Positions 10,551-20,617 are shown, counted from the stretch's first letter. The stretch: DNA of 64,000 bases from Prorocentrum cordatum (GCA_963575745.1 CAUYUJ010015301.1:62001-126000), one strand, 5' to 3'. Notes: generated by a model not told the origin, from the letters alone. Numbers and translations are program-made.

Positions 10551-10600
10551 CGGTCGTCGTCGAGGTCGTCGTCGTCGTGGTGGTGGTGGAGGTGGTCGGT
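9956..10600. repeat. Chain of microsatellites: GGA, GGAG, TCGG, TCG, GGC
   Basis: (GGA)n at about 9963-10192 with an internal (GGGA)n stretch near 10045-10085. A non-repetitive spacer follows, then (TCGG)n at about 10386-10450, (TCG)n at 10450-10513 and (GGC)n at 10515-10548, then degenerate TCG/GGT. Adjacent arrays differ by one or two bases in their units. Long frames across this tract are low-complexity artefacts. Confidence 0.9.
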
Positions 10601-10865
10601 CGTCGTTTGGGGGGGATCGCCAGGAAGGAAGCGGTGCCTGGGGGAAACGGGCCCCGAGGTTTTTTTGTCGCCGTCTCTGGGCTCCTGGGGCCCTGCCTGG
10701 GCCCCGTGACTGTCAGGAAACACCTCAGGACGAAGATCTCGCCTTGGGGGAAGGCCCCTGGGTCCAGGGCCCGTTTTCCTCAGGACCTGTTTCCCCCATG
10801 CTGCATGCTAAAAGGATGTTGGGCGTCGTCACGGGTGTCGTGGTTGTGGTTGGTCGTCGCTTTCG

Positions 10866-10953
10866 TCGAGGGGGAGGAGGAGGAGGAGGAGGAGGAGGAG
10901 GAGGAGGAGGAGGAGGAGGAGGAGGAGGAGGAGGAGGAGGAGGAGGAGGAGGG
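10866..10953. repeat. (GGA)n microsatellite
   Basis: Nearly pure GGA/GAG repeat of about 85 bp. Flanking sequence on each side (10600-10865 and 10954-11230) shows no supported gene. Confidence 0.95.
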
Positions 10954-11249
10954 ATGGTGGCGTTCTGATCGGACCCCAGTGCCACCAGCAGTGCCACCAG
11001 TCTTGAGTCTTGGGTCTGGGAAACTGGGCAGTGCGCAGCTGCAAGGCGTTCTCCTTGGTGGACCGGAACTACGCCAAGATCCAGGTCTGTTGCGGCGGTG
11101 GGCAGGTGGGGGGTGCCTCCGGCCCCCTGTCCATCGTCCTCGCGGTGACACTCCTCGGGAAGCTCAGGAGGTGCCAAGGCCTTGCCACTTACTCGGCGTT
11201 TTTGGACCTCCAATGGGGAATGTGTGCAGGGCGGGTGTGAGCGGGCGGG

Positions 11250-12850
11250 GTTCGTTTCTTCTCGACGACATCCTGGGGCAAGCAGGTTTTGGTACTCCGC
11301 GGCTTGCTGTCGGAAGTGTTCGTGCTCGCTTGCGGCACCGGCCAGGGGCGCCAGTACAGTGTGCCCGCGTTCCACGCGCTGCTGCGGTCCCTGAAGGACG
11401 GCCTGGCGGAGACCGTTCCTGCAGGTTGCAGGGCGTGCCTGCCAGAGCGGGCGCGGCACGCGTCAGTGGAAGCCCCGCAGTTCTGCGCAGCGCGTTCTGT
11501 GGATGGCCCTCCAGCGCGGGAGGCTGACCTGCGGACGCGCGTCGACGGCGAGGCCGCGGGGCGGTGGAAGGGCGAGGCACTGACGCACGTGGCCGCCTCA
11601 CCGCGCCTGGCGGACAGGGAGAGCTCGGCGGCACGCACGAGCTGGACCCGCTGCAGTACACTGACGACGCCGTGGTGTCGTGCCCTCCCCGCGGGCGCGG
11701 TCATGGCCGTTCTGGGGGAGTCGATCTGGTCCGCAGCCGTGCGGTGCGCCCTCAGGGAGCACGCGGCCCCGGCGAGTCGGAGAGCACGGCAATCAGTGAG
11801 AGCCTGGCGCTCCACACGGAAGGCTGGGGGGGTTCACGAGGTCATTTGCCACGCGCACGTGGGGATCAAAGTTGCTTCCTGCCCCACGTTCGTGCCGTAT
11901 TGGTGGGTGGTGCTTGCCAAGGGCAGGGCGGACCTTGCAGAATTCTTCCAGGCGTGTGACGCAGGGGGCTCCCCACTCCGTGTGGCGGCCACGCAGGCCC
12001 CGCTGCGCATGGAGCCAAGGGCGCTGTATAGCGCGGCGCTGTTGGTAGGAGTGGAGGGTATTGAGACTAGCCTCGACCGGCTCCAGTACCACTGGGCGCG
12101 AGTTACCTTGAACTAAGGCTGAAGAAGGCGCGTTGTGCCGTGTGCAGTGCGGTTGGGAGCTCCGCCTCGGGACACGCTTGCTGGAGCAGACATTCGTGTC
12201 GCGCGAGCGCGTTTGGGGTTGCTGCCGAGCGGGCCCTGGCAACCCTGCCGCGGGAAACGGCGCGGAGTTCGACCGCGCACACGTGGTGGCAGCTGGTGGG
12301 CCAGCGGATGGCCGTCCTGCCAGGGGGCCGACTGCCGGACACTTGGGAGGTGGATGGTTTGGCGAGGGCTCCAGAGGCCGCCGCGACCTCCGCTGCCGAC
12401 CGCGGAGCGGTGCTGAGGCGGTAGGGGTGGGAGGTGGTGCGGCCGGCGCTGTGGATGTACGACCAGGGCGTCTGTCGACTCGGCCGCGGACAGGTGCATC
12501 CCGTCACTGGGCGCTGCCTTCCGCGAGCTCCAGCCGGTGACGCAGCCGCAGTCGCGGGCGGAGCTGGCCACGGAGGTCGCCCTCCTCGTGCACCGCGTGT
12601 GGGCAGCGCGCCGCTTCACAAGCCGCCAGCCTCTGCAGGTGGTTGAGGGGCACGACATGCCGCGGGAGCTTGCGAGGTGCAAGGCTTCCGTGACCGAACG
12701 GGTGACCGTCTCCCATGCTTCTTTGTGCGCGTGTGGGGGCACCCTCACGCTTTTCCGCGAGCTGGAAGCGGCTGCCGGCGCGCTGCCGCGCGGCCTTGCC
12801 GATCTGCGTGAGGGGTGCCACCGGATTTTAAAACATGTGGCAAGTCTTTA
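11250..12850 (+). pseudogene. Reverse transcriptase remnant of a dinoflagellate-type LINE, several frameshifts
   Basis: One frame at 11330-11620 reads GTGQGRQYSV and continues into Arg/Ala-rich sequence. The next frame carries LQYTDDAVV at about 11655-11680, a YxDD catalytic motif. The frame then returns to the first for the thumb-like region (about 11840-12116: LAKGRADLAEFFQACDAGG, then the RLQYHWAR end), and moves again to CGWELRLGTRLLEQTFVSRER at about 12150. Continuing the protein needs at least three frame changes. The upstream catalytic Asp motif is not visible, so it is also 5' truncated. It differs in sequence from the intact LINE at 55-60 kb, so at least two RT lineages are present. 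Confidence 0.75.
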
Positions 12851-13265
12851 GTGTTTGTTGGACCATGACCTTACGGATCCGCGTGAGGGGTGCCACCGAA
12901 TGTCAGACATGTTGCAAATCCCTTATGTTTTCGGACCGTGACCCCGCCGATTTGCGTGAGGGGTGCCATCGAATGTCAGAAATGTGGCAAATCCCATGTG
13001 TTTACGGATCCTGACCCCGCCGATCTGCGTGAGGGGTGCCACCGAATTTCAGAAATGTGGCAAATCCTTTTTGTTCTTGGACCCTGACCCCGCCGATCTG
13101 CGTGAGGGGTGCCACCGAATTTCAGAAATGTAACAAATCCCATGTGTTTTTGGACCCTGCCCCCGCCGATCTGGCCGATTTGCGTGCGGGGTGCCAGCAA
13201 ATTCAAAATGTGGCAAATTCCATATGTTTTCGGACCCTGACCCCGCCGATCTGCGTGAGGGGTGT
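12801..13265. repeat. 73-bp minisatellite, array 2
   Basis: About six and a half copies of a unit starting GATCTGCGTGAGGGGTGCCA and containing CAGAAATGTGGCAAATCC and TGACCCCGCC. Starts at 12801, 12876, 12949, 13022, 13095, 13168/13177 and 13248 give a 73-bp period, with a 9-bp insertion in one copy. It begins inside the 3' end of the reverse transcriptase remnant and could be its 3' tail. The sequence is unrelated to the 73-bp array at 826-1225. Confidence 0.95.
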
Positions 13266-13467
13266 CATTTTTGAACCACCCCAGAGCACACGCTCAGGGC
13301 GTGTCAAACCTGCCCGTTTGGGCCTCTCCCCCCTCGCGCGGTCCATCAACAAGGAACAGTAAGCAGCAAGAAGCTGAATTGCAACAGTGGAAACTGGAAG
13401 CTGCAACTGGCGCAGGAAACTGCGAACCTTCGGCCTGCAGCCTGGTGGCCCCACAAGGGGGCCGGCG

Positions 13468-15045
13468 GATTATTGTTGATCCCCCCCACCCGTGCATATT
13501 GTTTTTTCTCCATCAAAGTGTGCCCCTCGACGCTCGCACCCTGTTTTTCTATCCGGGAAAATCTTGAAGCTCAAACTGGGCCCCTGGCCCCCGGGTTACA
13601 ACAACAATGGCTCCGCTTGAGATTTCCTCACAATTTAGCCTGGGCCCCCGCTCCCGCCCGAGACTTCCTCGCATTGTATTCAGGAATCGCGCTTTCGATT
13701 GGGACTTCCTTACAATTTATTATGGAGTCGCTCTCCCGGCGCTCTGGAGTCGCGCTCTTGCTGGAGACTCGCTTGTAATCTACTGAAGAATAACGCCCTT
13801 GCGTTGGAATTTCTTGCAATTTACTCAAGCGCCGCGCTCCCGACACCCAGGCACCCAGGAGTCGCGCTCACAGGACTCCCTCACAGATTACCTAGGAATC
13901 GGAATCTCGCTGCCCTTCGTGGCCCCCGTTGCAGCCCTTCGTGGCCCCCTCGCTTTGTTTCGCTGCCCCGTTGCAGCCCATTGTGGCCCCCTCGCTGCCC
14001 TTCGTGGCCCCGTTGCAACCCCCCCGTGGCCTCCTCGCTGCCGTTCGTGGCCACCGTTGCAGCCCTTCGTGGCCTCCTCGTTTTGTTTCGTGGCCCCGTT
14101 GCAGCCCTTCGTGGCCCCCTCGCTGCCCTTCGTGGCCCCGTCGCAGCCTTTCGTGGCCCCGTTGCAGCCCTTCATGGCCCCCTCGCTGCTCTTCGTGGCC
14201 CCGTTGCATCCCTTCGTGGCCCCCTCGCTGCCCTTCGTGGCCCCATATATGTATGCCCTTCGTGGCCCCCGCTCGTTCGCGCCCGTGGTGGCCCCATATG
14301 CATGCCCTTCGTGTCCCCGCTGTCGCCCTTCGTGGCCCCCTCGCTGCCCTTCGTGGCCCCGTTGCTGCCCTCAGTGGCCCCGTCCTTGCTTGCCCTCCGC
14401 GGCCCAGTATACGTATGCCCTTCGTGGCCCCCGCTCGTTCGCGCCCGTTGTGGCCCCATGTGCATGCCCTTCGTGGCCCCGCTTTTGCCGGTTGTGGCCC
14501 CCTCACTGTCCTACGTGGCCCAGATGCTACCCTCAGTGGCCCAATCGTTGCCTTCTGTGGCCCCGCTTTATTTGCCCTTCGTGGCCCCCGCTCGTTCGCG
14601 CTCTTCGTGGCCCCATACGCATTCCCTTCGTGTCCCCGGTGTCGCCCTTCGTGGCCTACTTCGTGTCCTTCCCTGCTGTCGTTCTCTCTCGCTTTCGCTC
14701 GTCGTCGTCGCCGTCGTCGTCGCATTCGTCGTCGACGTCGTCGTCGTCGTCCCCTGCCGTCCCTCTTGGGGTTGGGTCGACGGTCCGCGGCCGCCCCGCC
14801 GATCAGCGCTGCCGCTGGCCAGGCCGACGGTCCGCAGCCGCCCCGCCGCTTGCCGGGGCTTGGCCTGCAGGGAGGAAAGGTATACCCCCAAAAAGGGGTT
14901 CGATCGAAGACGAAGAGGGCGGGTATCGAGGGTTTGGGAAATACATGTTATTGGACATTCGAGCAGATACGGGCAACCGGATTAAAATGATTGTTGTTGT
15001 TGTTGGTGGTGTTGTTGCTGTTGTTGTTGAATTCTCATTTCTGAG
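13468..15045. repeat. Unit 1 of a 1.6-kb diverged tandem duplication
   Basis: Begins ATTATTGTTGATCCCCCC and contains, in order, a spacer with TTACAACAACAATGGCTCC, irregular copies of a GGAATCGCGCTCTCGC-CTTCCTTGCAATTTA unit, and a long 21-bp minisatellite (about 13905-14650) based on CCCTTCGTGGCCCCGTTGCAG / CCCTTCGTGGCCCCCTCGCTG. It ends with the retroposon-like unit at 14878. Because 21 is a multiple of three, all frames remain open and give PFVAPLQ-, AALRGPL- or ATKGCNG-type repeats. Confidence 0.8.
14878..15045 (+). mobile_element. Retroposon-like unit with (TTG)n tail, copy 1
   Basis: Contains CCCCCAAAAAGGGG, CGATCGAAGACGAAGAGG, GCGGGTATC and ends GGATTAAAATGATTGTTGTT running into (TTG)n. 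The same order of blocks occurs at 17382-17500. A body ending in ATTAAAATGATT and a simple trinucleotide tail is typical of SINE or LINE 3' ends. No internal pol III promoter boxes were convincingly seen. Confidence 0.6.
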
Positions 15046-16500
15046 GAATCATTATTATTGATCCCCCCGTCCAGTGCACAGTGTTTTTTCGAGTGAAGTG
15101 CCCTTCTCGGGGTTCGCACCTTGTTTTGTATCAGGGAAAGTCATGAAGATAAAATTGTATCGTTTTTCCCCCGGCTTACAACTACAACGGCTCCCGCCTG
15201 ATATTTCCTTACAATGTATTGGAGAATCGCGCTTTCGCTTGGGACTTCCTTGCAATTTACCACCGGATCGCGGCTCCCGCTTGATACTTCTTTACAATTG
15301 ATTGGAGAATCGCGCTCTCGCTTGGGACTTCCTCGCCACTTACCACCGAATCGCCGCTCCCGCTGGATACTTCCTCACAATTTATTCAGGTGCCGTTCCT
15401 GGACACTCAGGAGTCGCGCTCCCGCTACATATTGCCTGGCGGTTCAAGCAGAATTTACGCTTCAACGACCCGCCCGATCGACCCGCCCGTCTGGGCCTGC
15501 CCGCCCGACCAGCGCGCTAGGGACTGCAGCCGCCGCTCGCTGCCCTTCGCCCGCCTTCGATGCCCCTCGCTGCCCGCACTGGTTCCGCGGTCGCTTTCGC
15601 TCGCCGCCTTTCGTGGCCCCGTTGCTGCCCTCAGTGGCCCCGTCGCTGCCCACCCCGCATGTTATATGCCCTTCGTGGCCCCCGCTCGCAGTCGCCCGTC
15701 GTGGCCCCATACGCATGCCCTTCGTAGCCCCGCTGTCGCCCTTCGTGGCCCTCTCGCTGCCCTTCGTGGCCCCTTTGCTGCCATCAGTGGCCCCGCTGTC
15801 GCCCTTTGTGGCCCCATATGCGAATGCCCTTCGTGGCCCCCGCTCGTTCGCGCCCGTCGTGGCCCCATATGCATGCCATTCGTGGCCCCGCTGTCGCCCT
15901 TCGCGGCCCCCTCTCTGCCCTTCGTGGCCCCGTTTCTGTCCTCAGCGGCCCCGTCGCTGCCCTGTATGGCCCCGGATTAATTGCCTTTCGTGGCCCCCGT
16001 TCGCTCGCGCCCTTCGTGGTCCCATACGCATGCGTTTCGCCGCCCCGTTGTCGCCATTCGCGGCCCCCTCGTGGCCCACTTTTTTCGCTCAGTGGCCCCG
16101 CTGTCGCCCTTTCTGACCCCATACAATGCCGTTTTCAATACATGCTCCGCGTGCGGATCATGTATTAAAAATGTAGGGATTCAGTATTAAAGACAACGAT
16201 GAGTGCATGCGTAAATCTATTCATAAATTAGTCATGTATTCCAATCTTATATTCTTTCAAAATCCGATGTATTTAAAACTGCCCTGTATATGTATGCCCT
16301 TCGTGGCCCCCTCTCGTTCGCGCCCGTCGGGGCCCCATATGCATGCCCTTCGTGGCCCCGCCGTCGCTCTTCGTGGCCCCCTCTCTGCCCTTCGTGGCCC
16401 CGTTTCTGCCCTCAGCGGCTCCGTCGCTGCCCTCTGCGGCTCCCTATACGCATGTCCTTCGGGGCCCCCGCTCGTTCGCGCCCGTCGTGGCACGCGCCAA
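15046..16500. repeat. Unit 2 (and partial unit 3) of the 1.6-kb duplication
   Basis: Restarts with ATTATTATTGATCCCCCC at 15046 and TTACAACTACAACGGCTCCCG, then two cleaner copies of an about 84-bp repeat (15217-15300, 15301-15380; ATTGGAGAATCGCGCT and CTTGGGACTTCCT), then the 21-bp minisatellite at about 15600-16110. After an A/T-rich interruption (16130-16290) the minisatellite resumes at 16290-16500. A recurring larger block, CGTGGCCCC-CATATGCATGCC with CGCTCGTTCGCGCCC, suggests higher-order structure. Confidence 0.8.
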
Positions 16501-17381
16501 CAACGGCTCCCGCCTGCGTCCACGCAGGTTTTCGGAGCGTCTGGAACTGCTCGGCGGTCACCGGGGCCATTCCGAGGCCACCCAGAGGTCGTGGCAGGCT
16601 TTCGGGTGCCTTCCAATCCCCCCGCGCCTTGTTTCCGCACCAGTCTCCGCTCGTATCCACGTGCCCCCACTTTTCAATGTTTTTTTCCCCAGTCTTCTCC
16701 ACTCTTTCCCTTTATCTTCATTTTCAGTTCGTTCGTACTATACATATTGCTATTCCTCAGTTATTCGCATTCCGCCATTTCCTCCCCAGGCCACCCCATC
16801 CCACACCAACAATCCCCACCCCGTCCCGCTCGCATTCCGCCTTTCTCCCAAGTTATTCCCCGTCCCTCCTCCAGATTCCTCCGCGCGCCCCCCGTTCCTC
16901 CGCACTCTTCTGGCTCCGCTTCTCCGCTCCTCGCCGCTCCTCCTCTTGAGACCCTACTCTTGTCCACTCCATCCCATTCCACTCCACATCCCCGCGCTCC
17001 TCTCGACGCGGTTGTAGTTCTCATCATCTTTCCGCACCGCTCTCCCAACATCCCGCTTCTTTTCAGGCTTCCACAGAATTTCTGGCACCAGTTGGCAGCT
17101 GTGCGCCCCCCGTGGGGGTATCCACGATATGTTTTTTCAAGGGGTGGTACGTGGCGCTGTTTTCATGGCGCGACCCATGGCGAAACTTCTTGTTAACCTG
17201 CACTGGAGTGGCTGGCGTAAGCCATGGCGCAAGCTGAATCGCCACTCGCAGCGCAAATCATCGCCCTCCCTCCTTCTGGCCCCTCCCCTGCCTTCCTGCG
17301 ATCCTTTCGCCCTCACTGTCCCCCGTTATCTGTTACTCTTCGTTTTCGAGGGCTTCACCAACCACGCGTGGCAGGGAGTGA
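16501..17381. other. Unassigned sequence
   Basis: Pyrimidine-rich + strand (16660-17060) with no supported gene. The stretch CAACAACGGCTCCCGCCTG at 16498-16516 resembles the start of the flanking duplication units. The long + frame is Pro/Ser/His-rich and carries no motif. Confidence 0.35.
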
Positions 17382-17500
17382 ATATGCCCCCCCCAAAAGG
17401 GGGCACGATCGAAGACGAAGAGGACGGGTATCCAGGCATTGGGATATGCATATTGAATGACACGCGAGCAGGTAATGACGATTAGTATTAAAATGATTAT
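17382..17500 (+). mobile_element. Retroposon-like unit with (TTG)n tail, copy 2
   Basis: Matches the unit at 14878 through TATGCCCCCC-CAAAAGGGG, CGATCGAAGACGAAGAGG, CGGGTATC, GAGCAGGTAA and ATTAAAATGATTATTGTTG. It runs directly into the long (TTG)n array at 17500-17725. It lies on the same strand as copy 1 and is also preceded by a GGCTT...GCAGGGAG block. Confidence 0.65.
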
Positions 17501-17584
17501 TGTTGTTGCTGTGGTTGTTGCCGTTGCCGTTGCTGTTGCTGTTGTTGTTGTTGCTGTTGTTGTTGTTGTTGTTGTTGTTGTTGC

Positions 17585-17618
<34 letters not shown>

Positions 17619-17625
17619 CTTGTTT

Positions 17626-17702
<77 letters not shown>

Positions 17703-17704
17703 GG

Positions 17705-17725
<21 letters not shown>
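17500..17725. repeat. (TTG)n microsatellite
   Basis: About 220 bp of TTG with scattered CTG and CCG units. Frames encode poly-Val, poly-Leu, poly-Gln, poly-Asn or poly-Thr, all rejected as genes. Its 5' edge is the 3' end of a retroposon-like unit. Confidence 0.95.
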
Positions 17726-17737
<12 letters not shown>

Positions 17738-18716
17738 CGCCTCCGCCCGCGACCCAGTCCGCGACCCTCCCCGCGACCAACCCCGCAACCCACCCGCGAC
17801 CCATCCACATTGTTTTGACAAAATTTCGATTAATTGCGTCAAGCTCTGTGTGCAACGTGTTGACAATCAGCGCGCGCGGCGGGTCTCGTCAGAGCCTCGC
17901 AGACTGCCGCCGACCCTGCCGCCCCCTCACCCTGATCCGCGACAGCGGGATGCTACGTATTTATTCACAAATTTTCATCCGTGCGTCCGCACGGTGAGCG
18001 TGGAGAGCATGGCCAGGGCTGGCGGGTGTGAGACCCAGGAACCAGTCCCCGCCCAGGCGCCAAAAACGAGCAGGAGGTCATCGCGGTCGGAGGACGGGGA
18101 GGAGGACGAGGAGGAGGAGGAGGAGGAGGAGGAGGAGGAGGAGGAGGAGGAGGAAGAGGAGGAGGAGGAGGAGGGAGGAGGGAGGAAGGAGGAGGGAGGA
18201 GGACGAGGAGGACGAGGACGAAGGAGGAGAGGAGGAGGACAGGAGGAGGAGGAGGAGGAGGAGGAGGTGGAGGAGGAGGAGGAAGGGCAAGGGAGGGGGG
18301 AGTTGTCAGTGGAGGGAGGGGCAGGTTGGATGGGGAAGGCGGCGAGAGGCGAGGGAGGGGCGGAGGGAGGGGGCGCGGAGGGGGCATGCTGAAGTCCGTG
18401 TCCTGTGGCCCCGAGCAGAGGCGAAGCCGAATCAGGCGGCGGAGCCGAGGCAGCCCGCGGAGCCGAGGAGGCCCCCCCCAGACCCGCAGGCGGGCGACGC
18501 AGAAATCGGGCGATCGCAAACATGGATCAGGGAGGCGTGGATTAGCGAGGGGTCCCGTTCCCATGGGAAATCACGGATTTCCGCCGCCGAGCGAGGCGGC
18601 ACCGGCCGCATTTTGGGGAGGGCATTTTTCTCTATCCATGGATGTGGCGACCGCGCGCCAAGTCCATGGATGGCTAATCCATGGTTGCGCGCCCCCGAAG
18701 AAAGCAGGGTCGATTG
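17726..18716. repeat. Unassigned region containing (GGA)n
   Basis: (GGA)n with GGGA variants at about 18098-18300. Around 18550-18700 there are three CCATGGAT words and an ATTAGC/GCTAAT pair that can fold. No supported gene. Confidence 0.5.
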
Positions 18717-19190
18717 GACATTCGCGCCTAAGCTGCCCACGCAAGGTGGCGCGCAAGCGCCCTCGTTTCTAATGCATCATACCGCGCTGGCGGCCCGCGC
18801 AAGCCCGTCGCCATGCCATCTCGCGTAGGACCCGCTTCTCTTCGTCGTTCAGGGGAGCGACGCAGAAGAAAGGGATCGTCTTCGCCGACATTGGCGCGTA
18901 AGCTGCCCGCGCAGGGTCGCGCGTGAGCGCCTTCGTTTCTAAAGTGGCGCGCCGCGCTGGCGGCCCGCGTAAACCAGCGCGTGAGGTCGCGAGGTCAACG
19001 TGCGTAAGACCTATTTCTTTTCGTCGCTCAATTGGGCGACACGGAAAACGGGGGCGTCTTCATCGACATTGGCGCGCAAGTTGCCCGCGTAGGGTCGCGT
19101 GTAAGCGCCCCGCGTTTCCAAAGTGGCGTGCCGCGCTGGCGGTCCGCGTAAGCCAGCGCAGAAGGTCGCCATGGTCGGTGGCAAATCATG
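18717..19190. repeat. 170-178 bp tandem repeat, about 2.7 copies
   Basis: Copies start at GACATT(C/G)GCGC near 18717, 18887 and 19065. Shared blocks are AAGCTGCCC(G/A)CGCA, GGTCGCGCGTGAGCGCC, CGTTTCTAAAGTGGCG and CGCGCTGGCGGCCCGCG, then a segment with TCTTTTCGTCGCTCA. A fragment (GCCATCTCGCGCAAGGCCCG, then CCGTCGCTCAG) recurs at 19388-19430, immediately upstream of a possible exon. Confidence 0.85.
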
Positions 19191-19209
19191 GGAACCTGAT
19201 ATGCCTTCT

Positions 19210-19345
19210 TAATTCAGTTTTTAAGGTCGACTAGCGTCGATTAGCGTCTGGGAGTCGATGAGATGGCGCCGAGCGTCGATTAGCGTCGATGCAGCGTCGA
19301 TTAGCGCTGAGTGGCCTCGATTAGCGCCCATTCGCAAGAGCCGAC
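19210..19345. repeat. TAGCGTCGAT-rich element, copy 1
   Basis: Several spaced copies of (T)TAGCGTCGAT, with CTGGGAGTCGATGAGATGGC, which is shared with the copy at 53145-53270. It ends near TTCGCAAGAGCCGACAA, and CGCAAGAGCCGGCAA ends the copy at 19935. Confidence 0.75.
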
Positions 19346-19423
19346 AAGATTGTACGGGAGGCGCCCATGAGTTGCCACCGAAGCCAAGCCATCTCGCGCA
19401 AGGCCCGTCTCTTGCCGTCGCTC

Positions 19424-19626
19424 AGGTGAAGAAGATCCGGGAGAGGGAGCTGAGGCGCGCCCGCCGCATGCAGAAGCGCAACCCTGACGGTGGCGCCGCG
19501 CGTCTGAACGAGCTCGCGGACCTGGCCGCGCTGAGCTGCGGAGACACGTCCGATGAGGAGAGCGGCGAGGACACTGGGCCCTCGACAGACCCACCAGCCC
19601 AGTCCAGCCTGTTCCTCCCCCCCTAG
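19424..19626 (+). CDS. Possible exon, charged helical segment
   Basis: After TCGCTCAG the + frame reads VKKIRERELRRARRMQK, then acidic TSDEESGED, and stops at 19624-19626. Composition is strongly non-random for coding, unlike the surrounding repeats, and Arg/Lys/Glu-rich helices followed by acid patches are common in dinoflagellate proteins. The start of the frame lies inside a repeat fragment, so the exon may have been assembled from it. It could be an upstream exon of the methyltransferase-like gene; that link is not demonstrated. Confidence 0.35.
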
Positions 19627-19934
19627 ATCTCCGACGCACCGAAAGAAGCGAGGCGTGGGTGCCTGGTCGTTTTCGGCGTCCGGGGGGCCCTCGCTGGGGC
19701 CTCGGGGCTGTCAAAAGACGATCGGGGAGCGAAAGAAGGGCACCCGAAGCGGTCCAGAACTCAGGGGACCCCGCATTGAAACAGCCGGGACATCGGAGGC
19801 TTGGGTCCCCCATCCTCCTCATTCCCCCTCGTTGTCCGTCCTCTTCGCCGTCCTCCTCCTCCCCAGCCTCGTCCTTCGGTGGCAACTCGCGGGAGCCGTG
19901 CATGTTCTTGAAATGCCGCTTTTCAAAAGCGCCG

Positions 19935-20060
19935 AGTGAATGTTGGCTAGTGTCGATTAGGGCCGATTTAGCGTCAGCTAGCGTCGATTAGCCTCCCTTG
20001 GCGTCGACTCGCAAGAGCCGGCAATATGGTATGGGAGTCTCCCATGAATTACCAGGGGGC
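19935..20060. repeat. TAGCGTCGAT-rich element, copy 2
   Basis: Copies of TAG(T/C)GTCGATTAG, then CGCAAGAGCCGGCAA and TGGGAG-CTCCCATGA, which match the end of the copy at 19210-19345 (GGGAGGCGCCCATGAGTTGCC). Confidence 0.7.
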
Positions 20061-20358
20061 TACCTAAACGGTGTTTCGGCGATTTCGGGGGCCAGTTTCG
20101 TTTCGATGTCGGTTTGCAGCCATTGCGGATTGGAGACACAAAACGACGGAAAACAACGACAACACGAAAACGAAAAGCGCTGTTTAGGTCGGTGCCTGAG
20201 CTGCCACAGAATCGTCGTCATCCCCCCCTCTCTGTCTCCAGAAAGCTGGTGCGCTCCTCGTCGTCCTCATGCCGCTCGTCCTCGCCGTCCTCCTCCGTCA
20301 TCCTCCTGCCCTCGGCTTGCCATGCGGGCGAAGGAGGAGGAGGAGGAGGAGGAGGAGG

Positions 20359-20458
20359 NNNNNNNNNNNNNNNNNNNNNNNNNNNNNNNNNNNNNNNNNN
20401 NNNNNNNNNNNNNNNNNNNNNNNNNNNNNNNNNNNNNNNNNNNNNNNNNNNNNNNNNN
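20359..20458. other. Assembly gap (100 N)
   Basis: Exactly 100 undetermined bases, following a (GGA)n tract at 20333-20358. A round 100-N gap is the usual scaffolding placeholder of unknown true length. The order and distance of features across it are therefore not certain. Confidence 1.
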
Positions 20459-20617
20459 GTTCCTGTCGTAATCACGAAGCGCGACAACCAGGTGTTGACG
20501 CGCAACGAACGCCTTGCCATCCGCTATGTGCAGCGACAGTTCGTTGATGCACATCGCGCATGGCGCCAGGAGATCAAAAGGGCGTTCCAAGCAGACAGGG
20601 AGGTCGAGCGGGATTGA
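20459..20617 (+). CDS. Possible exon after the gap
   Basis: An open + frame with coding-like composition (ITKRDNQVLTRNERLAIRYV, then VQRQFVDAHRAWRQEIKRAF) ends with a stop at 20615-20617. The 5' part is lost in the gap. It might be a 3' exon of one gene or an exon of the next. I do not recognise it. Confidence 0.4.
   Translation, partial: VPVVITKRDNQVLTRNERLAIRYVQRQFVDAHRAWRQEIKRAFQADREVERD

Noticed and set aside
9380-10723. 447-codon minus-strand ORF with Pro, Asp and Ser runs
   Set aside because: Each homopolymer corresponds to one microsatellite in the 9.96-10.6 kb chain. The non-repeat parts show no domain.
9956-11527. 523-codon plus-strand ORF
   Set aside because: Mostly GGA, TCGG and TCG repeats. 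Only its last part overlaps the decayed reverse transcriptase, and there in the wrong frame.
12801-13265. Possible CRISPR-like array
   Set aside because: The 73-bp units are contiguous tandem copies with no unique spacers, and the genome is eukaryotic.
13699-15061. Overlapping 350-430 codon ORFs with PFVAPLQ-type repeats
   Set aside because: A 21-bp repeat without stops is open in several frames on both strands; no frame is favoured and large units differ by frame-breaking changes.
16630-17000. Pro/Ser-rich plus-strand frame as a possible gene
   Set aside because: Pyrimidine-rich composition explains it; no splice sites, start or motif support.
17457-18392. Plus-strand ORF with poly-Val, poly-Glu and Arg runs
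   Set aside because: It spans (TTG)n and (GGA)n arrays; a microsatellite artefact.
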